Assembly: GCA_004009845.1 (NCBI GenBank)
Contig: RMBW01000013.1
Coordinates: 248,001 to 312,000, forward strand
Direction: 5' to 3'
Length of the DNA: 64,000 nucleotides
DNA from: Davidsoniella eucalypti
Lineage: Eukaryota > Ascomycota > Sordariomycetes > Microascales > Ceratocystidaceae
In this document: one piece after another, positions 1-12,412 of the stretch
Position numbering within the stretch: the first letter of the stretch is position 1
Layout: each line of letters starts with the position of its first letter
Notes under the pieces: generated by a model
Told to the model about the DNA's origin: nothing
The model's input: the letters and a program-made list of their open reading frames with translations, nothing else
Database searches by the model: none
Translations under genes and position numbers: made by a program

Positions 1-48
1 AACACGGCGGATCAGATTGGCGCTGTGCTGACGAAGCCGGCTTTGTAA
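1..48 (+). CDS. 3' end of an unidentified protein gene (partial)
   Basis: The first 48 bases read in frame 1 as NTADQIGAVLTKPAL followed by TAA. G or C ends 11 of the 15 sense codons, which fits coding DNA better than the flanking AT-rich sequence. The rest of the gene lies outside the window, so no product can be named. It would converge on the adenosine-deaminase-like gene that ends at 460 on the other strand. Frame 3 is also open to about 390 but does not look like coding sequence past the stop. Confidence 0.35.
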   Translation, partial: NTADQIGAVLTKPAL

Positions 49-459
49 GAGTATCCTCGTCTTCAATCACACGACGACGCATAGATGGTTTTGATCACTC
101 TCATGTCTTCTTTCCTTGGCCTACTGTCATAGAGATACATAAGAGGGGAAGAGGAGAGAAGGGGCTGGATACGATACTTTGTTCATTACACGGTGGGATA
201 GAGACGCCAGACCAACGTCTCACTTGTACTATTATATTATGTCTATATCAAAATTTTGCTCAATTGTCCATTTATCATACCCATTTCATGTATTATGGGA
301 GGGTTGGGCACGGAGGAGCACTTGCGAATCTCATTTCTGTTCCATTTCTTTACTCACGTATACCATTCATTTTTATCAACTATCTCACATGATGTCATAT
401 CTATGTACCTGAATGTGTCATTCGTAGATTATTAACAGTACCTATTTATATCAATGATA

Positions 460-2065
460 TTAGTTCTCCCACATGATATCGTGTAAGCGTGCCTTTTGTT
501 CCTGGTCGAAGATTCCATTGATACTCATTCGTGCTAGAGAGATTACATCTTTACGGTTAAGATTGAAATGTAATGCTGCAAGACGGTACTCCTGGGAAAG
601 GGTGCTTCCAAAGACGCCTACGTCATCGGTCTACATGGAAATGTCAGTATATCATAATGGAAAGTAGATTACAGACAAGCAATGGATACTCACACCCAGG
701 CTAAGATTAGCTCCTGCTCGCCACCATTCTAGGAAATGATGACCCCCGTAACTCTGTACCATCTTGGCGTGAACGTTGCAGCTCAGACACATTTCCAGTG
801 TATACTTCTGGCCTTGTGAGATGATGTACTGCTTTATACGGTCGGTTACATGCACGACATGACCTAGTCGCTTCGGACCCCAAGAAAGCATGATGCGCAG
901 TTCTTCGTCTTCATCATTCGGTTCCATACAAGCCAGTCCGACGTTTTCATCTGAGATTCCAGTCTGATAGCCTGAGTCTTGGTCGGAGATGACAGAACGG
1001 TCTTCAGTCTTCCCATCTAATTCATCTTGTTTCGAATCCTTAGCCACTTGGGAGCCTGCTGGTGCAGAGTCTGACAAACTAAATTCATCAATAGTCCCTC
1101 CCGGTAGACTCTTATGTTCGGCACATGAAGCCCGGCGGCACGCCAGCCCAGATTCGCAATATCTAGCCCTCGGCGAAAAATACGAATCCATAGGCCGCTC
1201 GCTCAAGGACTGGGCCATCTTCAAATCCGCCAAAGCCAAATCACCTGCTGTTTGAGCCTTGATGGCCTCATTAGCAGCGCGAGCTCCAGGTATTGGCCTG
1301 CCATCAGGCACGCATTTCTTCTCTACCGCCTCTTTCTTGTCACATACAGTGTCATGACGTACTTCACCAAAATGTACGGCAATTCCGAGACCGGCAGCAC
1401 GGGCGCGCTTCATGTATTGAGTGAAGAAGTCGATTTCCTTGCCTTTGCGGACCGTCGGCGTACCACAGAGATCAACCCCGACAACAGTACCCTTATGTTT
1501 GATAGCTAAGCGTATCGTGTTTTCTGCCTCTTCGGCAGTATCTCTTCGATCAAGCGAGACCAACACCCGAGTAATCATGGCTTCGACGCCAAGGGTCTTG
1601 ACTTGGTTTTGGTTGAAATTGTTGACAGTATCGATGACGGAAGCAATATACTCGTCTCGGGTGAAGTTTGTTGAGGCGCGCGGGGTCGTGCGCAATTCAA
1701 GGTATTTGACGCCGTCTCTAGCAAATTGTACCAGAACATCTTTGGTAGCTATCCTTACGGATAGTATGTCGTCCAATAAGCCATATATATACGAAGTAAA
1801 GAGCGGGAAGAACGTCTTGAGACAGTAATCATGCTTGCCCTCCGGCATGGCAATTAACGGGTCTTCGAGGGTTGTCAAGCCCATGCCCTTCTTGGTTGCC
1901 CAGATTCCATGCAGGCACTGGCGGCCGATAGAGCCAGTGAGATGGGCATGAAGCTAAGTGAATGGTCGAGTCAGATTGTAATGGACTAGTACAAATGTAC
2001 CAAGGGAAGCCTACCTCGATCTTGGGCAAGGTATCAAACTTGCAAATTGGTTCTAGGATAGTCAT
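460..2065 (-). CDS. Adenosine deaminase-like protein (ADA/ADAL family)
   Basis: Three exons (2015-2065, 694-1953, 460-630) joined by introns of 61 and 63 nt give 493 residues. The metal-dependent deaminase signatures are all present: HAH followed by LTGS (residues 19-25), VHFGE (His211, Glu214), GPKRLGH (His382) and the TDD pair (439-440) created by splicing into exon 3. The family removes the amino group from adenosine, or from N6-methyl-AMP in the ADAL branch; the lack of a signal peptide and the short KIELHAHLTG start fit the cytosolic ADAL type (inference). Odd point: about 170 residues separate His211 from His382, where classical ADA has about 24. The extra stretch is Ser/Asp/Glu-rich with no recognisable fold. 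The start chosen is the only ATG that places the HAH motif near the N-terminus; unspliced frames miss both HAH and TDD. Confidence 0.9.
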
Positions 2066-4453
2066 ATTTACAAAAGCGACCTTTGCTCAGGAAACACTGA
2101 TAATGCAGATATAGTATGAGATACAATACAGCTGCATGAACGCAACGGAGTGTAGTGTTGAAGCCAATTCAATGGTGTTTGGGGATCAAATTGCGTAGTT
2201 GTCTATAACTAAGTTGTGTGTTCGTTATCGATCGTGGGGAAAGTCGTAGTCAATTCCTAGCAGCATAGTTAGTACGAGCAAATAAGGTGAACACCAAGGT
2301 CTAAGACCCACTAACACTAAAAATCATTTAAATATAAGTAAGTATATAGGGATAGGTAAAAAATGTAATCAAGGCCTTGGCACGGGTCGGGTCGCCCACG
2401 TTCTTGAGTAAACCTATAAGGTTTTTCACTTATCAGATATCGCGGTTATAGCTTCTTCTTGTTGCTGACCTAGGAGCGGTTTATAGAGAGGTAGAAAGTA
2501 CTTGTAAATTTGCTAGAGTGGTTGATCTACATACGTACAGCAGTGCTGTTGAGTTGTCCAATTTATCATATCGCCCAAATATACAATGCAAAAAGGATAT
2601 ACCCGGAACGTAGCTTAATAATGGCTGTCGATCGTGAATTAAATGATAGAAATAAGGCGGAGGGTAGAAAAGTAATATAGGCCAAACGTTTGAAAGATCC
2701 CGTTATGTTTTTTTTTTGTTTGTCACTGGGTAGACTCGGCTGTGTCTTCTCTTGAGCTTCACTTGGTAGTCAAGGTCAGGTAACAGCTCAATATAGTAAC
2801 TTTGAGTTGCTACCTCTACCATTGAAGGAAGCTTCTTTTCACGCTAATACATAGCATGAGCCTTTGATTGCCCCAATCCACCAAATTCTCGTCTGAATAG
2901 TCTCCCTATATTCGCTCCTGAAACTCCCACCCACTTCACAGGGCTTACGGTTCTCTCTACTATTGAGTTCTAGGCCCTTCTTTCCAAGACAACAAGGCGC
3001 AAGATACAATGGTACATGTTACTCACTGCCACCAAAAAATAAAGCTCGGATTCTAGCAATCTATGCAAACATCACATACCGGACGATGGGCGTCTCATTT
3101 AATCTATTCCGCTGTCAGTTGTTGTCGGTCCGTCAGCCCAATGACGTATATATAGCAAGCCCAATCTTTGCCTCACACGGGGCAAGACATTGAACCATTT
3201 ACAATATATCATCAGGGCTCAGTCTCCCATGATCTACTATTCAGCACCTGGTTTTTTTCCAACATCTGTTTTAGGTATCAATAATATGATAACGCAAATC
3301 CGGATGACCCCTTTCCTTCTTGCTTTCACAGTCTATGCTCTCAACATTTCCGCATCTGGTTTAATAATTAGTCTAAGCTACGGCTAACTCGCTTACTAAA
3401 TTTGTACAGCACCCCAAGATCAAGTGGCATGATATTATCGGACAACTTCACGTCATAGATTATCTTCATTCCCACAACACACGACCAACATCAGCTTACA
3501 ACTCGTCATGCACTTGCTGCAAAACTTATATGCAGCAAAATATATGATGAGGATTAAATCTTGAACAGGCATTTTCTTAGGGTGGAACAATAGGATTTAC
3601 TACTCTATGATATCTTTTCTTTTAAAGAGCTAAACAAAAGAAAGAGACATCGGGCCTGTACTACAAGATGAAGAACAGTGTGGTACCTCATTAGGAATTT
3701 GGGTTCAACCAAGCTTAACCCAAGGACTGAGGTGAGGCAAAGAGAAGGGGAATATATGATGACTAAAAATAAAAAATAAAAAGGGTAACTAAAAATCATT
3801 TCGGTACAATTATCAACACGAAAAGAACACGAGAAAAGGAATAAAGCAAAATGTGGAGTTGCGATTGAGTGGCAAGTCAAGCGAACGTGACATATGGAAG
3901 GCGAGATATTGGATATTGTAGATGTGCGTGTTTGCTGATGATAGAAAGAACTAGACCAAGAGCTGGAACAAAACAAAGAAAAGAAAAGAAAAATCAAGGA
4001 ATGGAAAAAAGAAAGTCGAAAAAGATGAAGGAAAAAAGAACAAGTATGGGATATAATCAAAGAAAAGAAAAAAATTACGAAAACGATTGGGGGGATACTG
4101 GGAATATAAGTGAATGTAACAAAACAAAAAATAAAAGAGACAAATGGAACAAAACTCAAAGAAATAAAGATATACTATACGTAGATGATATGATGTATGG
4201 GATATGCGTTAGAAACAGACTAAGCATATTTGCTTATCAAAGATATGCCATGAATGCAGAGTGGATATGAATTCTATGGCAGCAATAGTGACAATTATAT
4301 GATAAGCGAAGTAGACAGTATCGTAATGCGTGAAAGCGCCAAAGCCTTCCCTTCAAGCGATCATGGAGAAAAGCTAGCAAAGCATGTGCGACAGATCAAG
4401 ATGCTGGTTCAATACGCACAAGATTCAGTCAAGACATTGGTTCATGGACACTT
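2066..4453. other. Intergenic, no gene seen
   Basis: About 2.4 kb between two minus-strand genes. The right part would hold the 3' UTR of the ADF-H gene, and 3960-4160 is strongly purine-rich on the plus strand (runs of A with G). The left part is the upstream region of the deaminase-like gene. Open frames here (for example 2963-3193 and 3605-4159) show no domain, splice context or coding bias. Confidence 0.5.
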
Positions 4454-7400
4454 TTAGTTGCTGTGTATCTTATGGGCAGCTTGGAGGGCTATAATGTCAT
4501 TAGTATACGATTGTCGGTGAAAAATCTAGAAAAGGGGGTAAAACTTACCACTGAGAATGGTGACTTGGCCATCGCGATCACCGCAGGCAATCTGGAGAGA
4601 AGATCCCTCGATGAAGTCCAGGCAGACACTGTTGGGCAGCTCTTGCAGCTCCATATCAGGAACATAAGGCTGCTTAAAGTCACTCAGGTGAAACCGCTTG
4701 AGGGCAGTACCGCCCAGCTTATCAGGGCGCGTGCCCGAAGCAGTTACGGGAGTTAGAATGAGGAATCCAAGGTTATCAAGTCCCATAGTCCGGCGCTTCC
4801 ACAGGAGGTTATCAGGGAACTGCACGTTAACATCGCCCATGAAGGTTACCTCAGGCTCACCGGTGGGCTTGAGCTTGGGGCGAGCCTTCACGGCGGCAGT
4901 GCCCATGGCAGCGATAGTCTCCTCCTGGACAGTTGGGGCCAAGTTAATGGGCGACTTAGCGCCACGAGAGTTTGACGAAGCGAATCCAGATAGACGCTGC
5001 ATGAAGCGACCAGCCTTACCAATCTTCTTGTCGTTGTCATCACCAGAGCCCATATCGGCCGTGGGAGAACGTCCACCATCGGTAGAATCGCGTTCTCTAC
5101 TAACAGAAGAACGGCGGCTACCGATAGAAAGTCTTCTAATATAACCACCAGTGGTAGCACTTCCATTGTTTTGATAGACCGATGGTGGTCTTGAGGGAGA
5201 CTGCGAGCCGGATCCTCCAATATCGTGAGAGGATGTAATTGAACGACGGCGATCCTTTATAAAGTCCTTGACAACGGTGAGCGACGAGCGCCGACGAGGC
5301 CTGTTGACCGTGGTAGAGGCAGGGATGGGTGTAGGAATGGAGTCCGGGTGACTCTGAACTTCTTCCGGGTATTGACTAACCTCGGTCTCTTCGTCGGCAG
5401 CCGGTATGGTGCGGCGCGGAAGATCTTTTGAAATACGACGCTCATGAAAAGCAGTGCGCACAGGACTATCAGAACGATTCACCTCGGGGTTAAACGTTGA
5501 CATCCTATGTTGCAAAGACACCGTGTGATGGGCACCATCAGTCAGGTTCTGTTCGTCCTCCTCTTGGTCAGCGTCCCGATATTCATTTTTCTCATGCACA
5601 TCATCTATTTCATCGGGAACGTCTCTTACAATACGCGTAGTCAATTGCGTTGAATCTGGTCTATCAAATTCAAAACGCGACATTCTGCTGGCGACAGATG
5701 ATGATCTATCACGAGAAGTACTACCACCTATCACTGAATCACGGGACCGTCTAGACGGAGTTCTACCAATAACACTGTTACGGTCAACAACAGAGGGAGA
5801 GCGGGTTGGCTCTCCGGTAGTTGACTTGCGCACCGAATAGAAAGTGCTAGAGGTAGTCGGTCTAGGCGGAAGAGCCGCAGGTCCCGATGTGGACTTCTGT
5901 TCTAGAGCCTTGATTCTCTGGGAAATACTTGAACCAATCTTACCATTATTCTTGGGCGCCAGATTGCTCGATGACTGCTGAGTGATCTTGTGCAAGTACG
6001 CCGCACCGGCTCCGCTAGAAACGCTGCGGGCAGAGCTAGCAGTCACATCGGCAGGGAGAACAACGGCTGACGCCCGAAGAGTGGGTTGAGATACTGTCCG
6101 GTTGGACGAGCTAGAGTAGGGGCGCTCTTGGCTAGTGGAACGTATGGAAGGGGTTGGGAAGAGAGGTGTAACAGGTGTTTGATTCATGTTGATGCTCAGA
6201 CGACGAGATTGGTCTTCTGCAGCAGCATCCGCATTAGCCATTTCAGCCATGGCCTGTTCAGTTAGGTTCGTACGAATAGGCTCTGCAGGTCTACGACGGG
6301 GAGAACGGGAACCATCCTCTTCTCCAGCCTTTGGGGAAGGTCTGGGCGGAGGAGGCATCATGACAGTACATTCATCAACAGTTATATCTTTCGAATCTCC
6401 CTTTTCCGGTGAATTCTTGACTTCAACGACAGTCTCGGTATCAAGCTCGGTAGTAGGGGCGGTCCCAGAAGGAATCTCGGGAGATTTCTCTTGGGTGGGG
6501 GTTGGAACATTCAAAGTAGACGATTCGGGAGCATTATCCGAAATAGTAGGTTCCTCGGCGAGGGTCTCTGATTCGATTGCTATGGGAGCAACAATAGGCG
6601 CGGGTTCTTCAACCTGAACATCTTCAGATTCTGGCTTTTCCCAAACCTCTACATCAGGGACCTCCGTGGGAAGTGCCTCTAGGCTCGCCATAGCTTGAGT
6701 ATGTGTTGGCGCAGGATTGGCAGAGATCTCGATTTTTGACGTTTCGGAAGTTGGCGTAGGGCTACAATCTTCTGCAGGCCCGGCTTCAGTCTTGATGTCG
6801 GGTTTCTTTACTTCAGGCTTGATATTAATAGCAGGCTCTTCTTTATCGTCCTCGGGTTGGGCAGTCCCGTCAGTAGATTCGGAGATAGACGAGGCCTTCG
6901 TGGAGTTCCCAGCTTCAGATGCTTCGAGCACTGGAGAAGGCGGATGCGAATCGGACTTTGTCAATTCAGAAGCTTGGTCGGGTGTAACAACAGAGACAGA
7001 AGATGTGTCGATTGCGATGGCTGAATCAGCATGGGTGATAATAGGGCGATCTTCGGAACTGGTGTCTTCAACGTGAGGGACGCCGTCAACTGCGGCGTCC
7101 GTCTCGTCGTCTTCGGTGTGCTTGACTTCGTCGTTATTGCCAGCGGCGGTGATGGGAATGTTGGGGATTATGTCTTGAGCTTTGTTCATACGCTTTTCGC
7201 GCAGTTTCATAGCCTTCATCAGGCGTGCCTTCTCTGGAGTTATACGATCTTTGGCAGGTGGAAGAGAGGCTGTTGGTGAAGGTGGAGGAGGAATCATGTT
7301 GCTAGGTATACCTACGGCTGAGCTTCCAGAACTTGTGTGCGGTCTTGTATCCTGAGATCCTGGTACAAGGGAACTATCAACAGAGATTTCAGGGACTTCG

Positions 7401-8753
7401 TTGATGCTCTCCGTATCCTCCTTCTCCTTATGCTTTTTCTCCTTCTTGGTCTTTGAGGCTTTGAAACCGGCAGGTAGCGAAGAGATAGGACGGGTATTGG
7501 CACTGTTAGCAGTGCCAGGGCGACCAGGAGCGTCAACTGGCCTGGCACCAAGTTTGACCTTGGGCTTGTAGCTAGGGTAGGGATATAAATCGGCGCGAGT
7601 AGTTGACTGGGAACTAGGCCTACCAGGGAAATCGATCGAGTCAGCCGAGGAGTCGGGGCGATCGCCTTCAGCACCCAGGAATGTCGGGGGTCCTTCGGTT
7701 GTAGCAAACTGACTAGCTTCTGGAGATTTAGCTAACTCAGAGTTAAGGGTCACTGGTGGTCCAGTGGTTGCCGAGGGGCTTGAAGGGGTGGCTTCTGTGT
7801 CGGAATATTCGTTGTCACAGTTGATGTGCGTTGACTTGCGGCGCGTCGCACTCGGTTCTTGATCGTCGTCGCCTTCCTCGGCTATTTCGTCCAAACGCCG
7901 GCGGCGCTGAGGACTAGCAGGCGTAGAAGGCACAAGAGGCTCCAAAGAACACGCAGCTGAAAGTTTTGAGTCTTTGAGTCCTTTGGCATTTGATATTTCG
8001 TAGAAATGGTCGTATGGTTGGAAGCGATCGCATATCATATTAAAATGCACCTGGGCACGAGCTGTTTGGAATACAGAAGTTAGCAAAGGATATCGTTTCG
8101 TACCACCCATAGATTAAAGATCAGAAATGATTTATACTGTAATGGTATATCAGATATATTAGGGTTTTGCACAGAATTTCAACGGTCAAGAAGCAGACCT
8201 ATGAGGAATGCTATAATCTTCAGACCGAAGACTCCGTTCGGAACCTGTATATTGTTGTTGCATATTTTGTGTACATCCCAATGTTTCGGCTTGTGCTGAA
8301 CACATTCCGGCATGGAATCCAGTGGTTCAAAATGAGAACCCCCATTGAGGCCCGGCATTACCCAGTACATACAAACATTGAGGGTATCTCGGTATTTGTT
8401 TCTACCAGCAACTAGTAGGTGTGGAAGACTAACCTTGGACAAGACGAGAGCAATCCTCGGGCTGGTATTTGACAATTACTTTTTGGTCGCGGTACGACAA
8501 AAAGCCATACAAAGGCGACGCATCTTCATAGCTAGCAACCGACTCGCGCATTTCTTCGTTGCCGCCGTTTCCACTGGCATGTAATTCTATTTCATCGCGG
8601 CTAGCATACTTGAGCAAGAACCTATAATTCATGTTAGTTGTGTAGTTGTATGACGGGAAGTAAGAATTGGATATCGTACCATCCGCCAGCTTCGCTACAG
8701 GCAGTCTCGAAGGCTGCCAGTACGGCCGAGTCTTCAAGACCATTTAACGACAT
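4454..8753 (-). CDS. Large ADF-H (cofilin/drebrin-type) actin-binding protein with long disordered middle
   Basis: Four exons (8680-8753, 8434-8621, 4549-8061, 4454-4488) give 1269 residues. The N-terminal 140 residues form an actin-depolymerising-factor homology domain spread over three exons: EAGGWFLLKYASRDEIEL, then PLYGFLSYRDQKVIVKY, then QARAQVHFNMICDRFQPYD. This is the drebrin/Abp1-like class of ADF-H, which binds actin filaments rather than severing them. About 1000 residues of Ser/Thr/Pro/Glu-rich, low-complexity sequence follow, with several Arg-Arg-x-Ser sites. The last 110 or so residues become hydrophobic and ordered-looking again (from about VTFMGDVNVQFPDNLLWKRR) and end HKIHSN. 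Introns are 58, 372 and 60 nt; the last exon has only 35 coding bases, supported by a TACTAATGAC-type branch site. The sense-strand leader upstream of 8753 is pyrimidine-rich. The exact cellular role is inference; fungal members of this architecture are poorly characterised. Confidence 0.85.
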
Positions 8754-11700
8754 TTTTTATTATTTTTGTTCTTTATTCGGATTTCTTCTGCTGCTTAGAG
8801 CAGAGGGTATATTTTGGGTTGCGCAGTCGAAAGTATCGCGCAAGGGATAACGTCAATTTGGGGGAAAAAAGAAAAATGTAAGACGAGCTTAAAATGTCGA
8901 CGAAGATAATGGGTTGATTGATGTCTTGGAATAGGGGCGTTTCCACCGACAAATCAACGGTTCAAATATCGGACAAAAAGTAGTTTGTTGGTGATTATGT
9001 CTCTGTCGGGTCATTAAGAGGCATCTGACTAGCAAAATAACAAAAGGAAAAAGAATAAAAAGGAATGTCGAGATGCCAAACTGAGTCGGAAGAGAGAGAA
9101 AAAAAAATCGATAAGATTACACTTGGATATGACCAGGCACGTTGAAACAGTCAAAGTACTCAGGGCAACAGGACACTGAAAGATACTACAAAGCCACCAA
9201 GACGACGCGATTCGGGTTTTGAGCGGCGCAAATCAATCGTGGGTCTTGTCTACGACATGTATAGATAGTCTCTATGTGCGGACTGCCGTATGTAGTCGAC
9301 AAAATGCTTCTCCTGATCTCAAGTTGTCTCGTGTGGTTTGATTTTACGTCTCTACTGCTGCAGTTGTAGCAAAGCCGTACTTTGACTTCCTACCGGTGAT
9401 CGATGCTATTATTAGTGCAGGAAGAACAACAGGTCGCGACGTTGGTTCTGAGACGGCGAAAGAGCGTTAGGTTTCGGGCCTCTGGGGTCAGTTATATGAT
9501 GTAGATTTGTACTTTGGTTGGCTTTGAAACAGCCAAAGTCCTTAAAAGGAGTGAAAGCACTATGGAAAGGGTAACCTTAGAAAAGATGAGGACGAAAGTG
9601 TCGAGGGTTTGAGATTGGATGAGCCGAAGTAGTCACAGCGTACGTAGAAAAGAAGGACAACAACTAATAGAAGTCAAAATTAACAAAGAAAGAAAAGAAT
9701 GTAACCAAAGTGGTTGAATGGTGCCCGTTCTCCGGACACGCAATGACAGAAGCAGCCACTTGCAGAAGACTTAGAATACTAAGGCATCGATCGATAGCTA
9801 ACTGCTAGACAACAATAGACACACTCACTTCCCAGCACAGAGCAAGTGTTTTCTTTTGTCAAGATGCGTAACAAGATAGAAAGGCAGAGGAAAAATCGAA
9901 ATTCCAGAAATCGGGGTCTCTCGAGGACTGAAAGGAAGGACGCGAACCAACAACGATCAGAACCAGCTAGTGGACGAGAAGAAAGGAGACAGTACCCGCC
10001 GTGTCCAGTCCATCCAAGCTCACGATGAGGGTCGGGGGTACAATGCCCTGTTCCTATTAGACCTAGCCAAGCTTACCTAGATGGGCTAAAAATCGAGCGC
10101 TCAAAAAAGGAACCCAAAAACACTTGTTGCAAGGAGCTTAGGGCCTAGTAACCGAGAGCAAGGTGCAAAGTGCAGGCAATATGCAGGCACGCTATAAACA
10201 AGAGTGGGATGTGCCTGTAGAGTTGTACTGGTCAGACAGTCTTTATGTGCATACAAGCCAGTAATATCAAGCCAGAGATCATGTATGCATGTATCGTTGA
10301 TAGATTGTTGTCCTCTAACTATCGCCGATTATTTATATAGCGTCACCTATCAATGACACGTTCATTATATAGCACATTATACACGACTGTGATAAGGCCT
10401 TTCAGTGCTTGCAGCCCATACATGGACACTACAGCCCTAGCAAACTTGATGCTAGATGCAATCAAACCCGCTAATAGAGTGGCGTCCACAGCTAGCTTGT
10501 TGAAGGTCAGACAGACGTGCACAAACAACGCCAGAAATCAGCAGAAACCGGTGCGGAGAACTTGCAGCCAGGGGTAAATAGATGGATCTAGTGGTGTTGT
10601 GTGGATAATGTGGACAGCCACTACAGCACTAGCTGAGACAATCCAACTGGATGATGGATCGAAGGAAGGCCATAGAAGCAACAGAATGAACGAAAGCCAT
10701 ACGTCGTGGAAATTAAACAGGCAAATTTTGAAGAGGTATTTTGATGTGATGAGAGGTGGTCAAGAAAAAGACATGTCATTATTTACTGTTGATCCCAAAG
10801 CTGACAAATTCCTCCACACCATATAATGTGCAACTACAACAAACAGTAATTGCACTTGATCGGTATTGAACAGCCAGTTGTGTTGTTTATTCTCGTGTTT
10901 ACAACTAAAATACATCATAGCATGAATGAAGAAGGAGCGAAGAAAAATGTATCATGCCTTCAAGGGTATGTCGTCGCCCTTCTAATCACTTCAAGAACCA
11001 AAACAAGGCTTGCTTTCGCTACTCTTCAAGCCCCAACATTTGCTAGTCTTGTTCTGTCAAATGTAGGGATTTTCCCGATACACCTAGGTCTAGTGATCGC
11101 ATAGGCTGTGGCAGAATCAGAATCATGGATTTAATGATTATGAGAAGATTGCATGAGACTATAGCACGAGATCATCTTCCAGTCTATTGTTTCTTAAGTC
11201 TATATTGAGATTCCAGTCGAGCCTTCTTGCATACAAAAGGGGAAGTCTACTAGAACAATCCACCGAAAATCATCTCAATATTATTGTAGGTAATGGAATA
11301 AAACCTTTCCAATGACTTGTTTCAATGGAACTTTGCTATTCTTTATTGACTCTCCCTATTCTATTTTCTTTACTAACCCAAAAGTCCGCCTATCTCGCAA
11401 TCTACATATCATTCTTATTTTCGATGCCGTATCAACCTACAATTATATTGGATTTAACTTGTTCAAACTTTGAATAAACTATCGGTCAAACAAAATGATA
11501 ATTTTTTTTTTTTTTAATTCATTTATCTTATGGAGCTATAGAGCTATGAAGATTTAACAAAATGATATAGTTATATATAATCAACGTAAACCTTAAAAGT
11601 GCATAATATCGTGTACCTTTTGTTCCAGCCCGTATCAAGGCTTCCATCATACGAAATACAAACAATAGAAGATAACGCGTATAGCTATGTATCTAACATT

Positions 11701-11975
11701 TGCTTTGCGCTAATAGCTACAGGTCAGTCAATATGTGGTATAATTAAAGAGAGATAAAGCTATAGAAAGCAAAGGTGCTATCTTTACAACTGTAATCATC
11801 GACCGTATTTCGTTTTCTTGTTTTATTTTTGCGAATATCGGATATGATACATTATATGCTCGTACTTTTCAATGTAATGTGTTCCTAGCAGGTAAGCACA
11901 TTTCGTGATAAACACTTCAATAAGAAATTAAATGGTTAACATTAAAAAGTTAACACATACTTATCCAGGAGGTGG
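8754..11975. other. Intergenic, upstream region of ADF-H gene; no gene seen
   Basis: About 3.2 kb. The first 400 bases are rich in plus-strand A/G tracts (pyrimidine-rich in the sense of the ADF-H gene) and probably form its promoter and leader. Small frames at 9846-10028 and at 10343-10577 (open on both strands) have no recognisable homology. Nothing else supportable was seen. Confidence 0.5.
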
Positions 11976-12412
11976 CCATTTCAAGTGGACAGCCACTTTT
12001 ATCGTGACCATCTTCACTAAAAACCCAACCATAACACTCTGAATTGACATGAACCTATTGGGAATCTACTCTCATACCTCTACTTCTATTCAACATGCTG
12101 GAGGTTTATGCCCTACCTTGCAGTATACGCCACATTGTATTCCCTTCGTTTCTGGCCAACAACCACCATTTCATGGCTGTCTTATTCTAATGTCTTCTTC
12201 TGGCTGCACATTTATATCCTTCTGGTCTTGCAAATCCTGCCCTTCGGGCACATTGAGACTTTCTCTGTCCCGTGATACTTCTTTTTAAGACTTTGGTATA
12301 GACTGAATCTACAATTTTTCATAAGGTGATTAAACTATACTCTGTGAAAGAAATAGCATTCAAGTTTTAGAGATCTTGCGGTTGTGATAAAAGTGGCCAT
12401 CCACTTGAAATA
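11976..12412. mobile_element. Short element with imperfect terminal inverted repeats (MITE-like)
   Basis: The left end (11976-12009) reads ATTTCAAGTGGACAGCCACT and on to TTTATCGTGACC. The right end (12381-12412), read on the minus strand, begins ATTTCAAGTGGATGGCCACT and ends TTTATCACAACC. About 29 of 33 positions agree. The ends themselves contain the palindrome AAGTGG-N2-3-CCACTT. The interior of about 370 bp has no convincing transposase; a 79-codon frame at 12049-12288 looks non-coding. Size, inverted ends and lack of coding capacity suggest a non-autonomous DNA element. I could not define a target-site duplication. Confidence 0.55.

Noticed and set aside
989..1828. Three plus-strand frames over the deaminase-like gene
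   Set aside because: They are antisense shadows of a conserved minus-strand exon with catalytic motifs.
6186..7279. Ser/Val-rich plus-strand frames
   Set aside because: Antisense of the low-complexity middle of the ADF-H protein; codon skew explains their openness.
8167..8475. Possible extra exon in the ADF-H gene
   Set aside because: Direct joining of 8434 to 8061 restores the conserved ADF-H sequence exactly, and no internal splice pair in frame was found.
9846..10028. Basic 60-codon frame (Arg/Lys/Glu-rich)
   Set aside because: Composition follows the purine-rich strand; no start context, conservation or partner exon.
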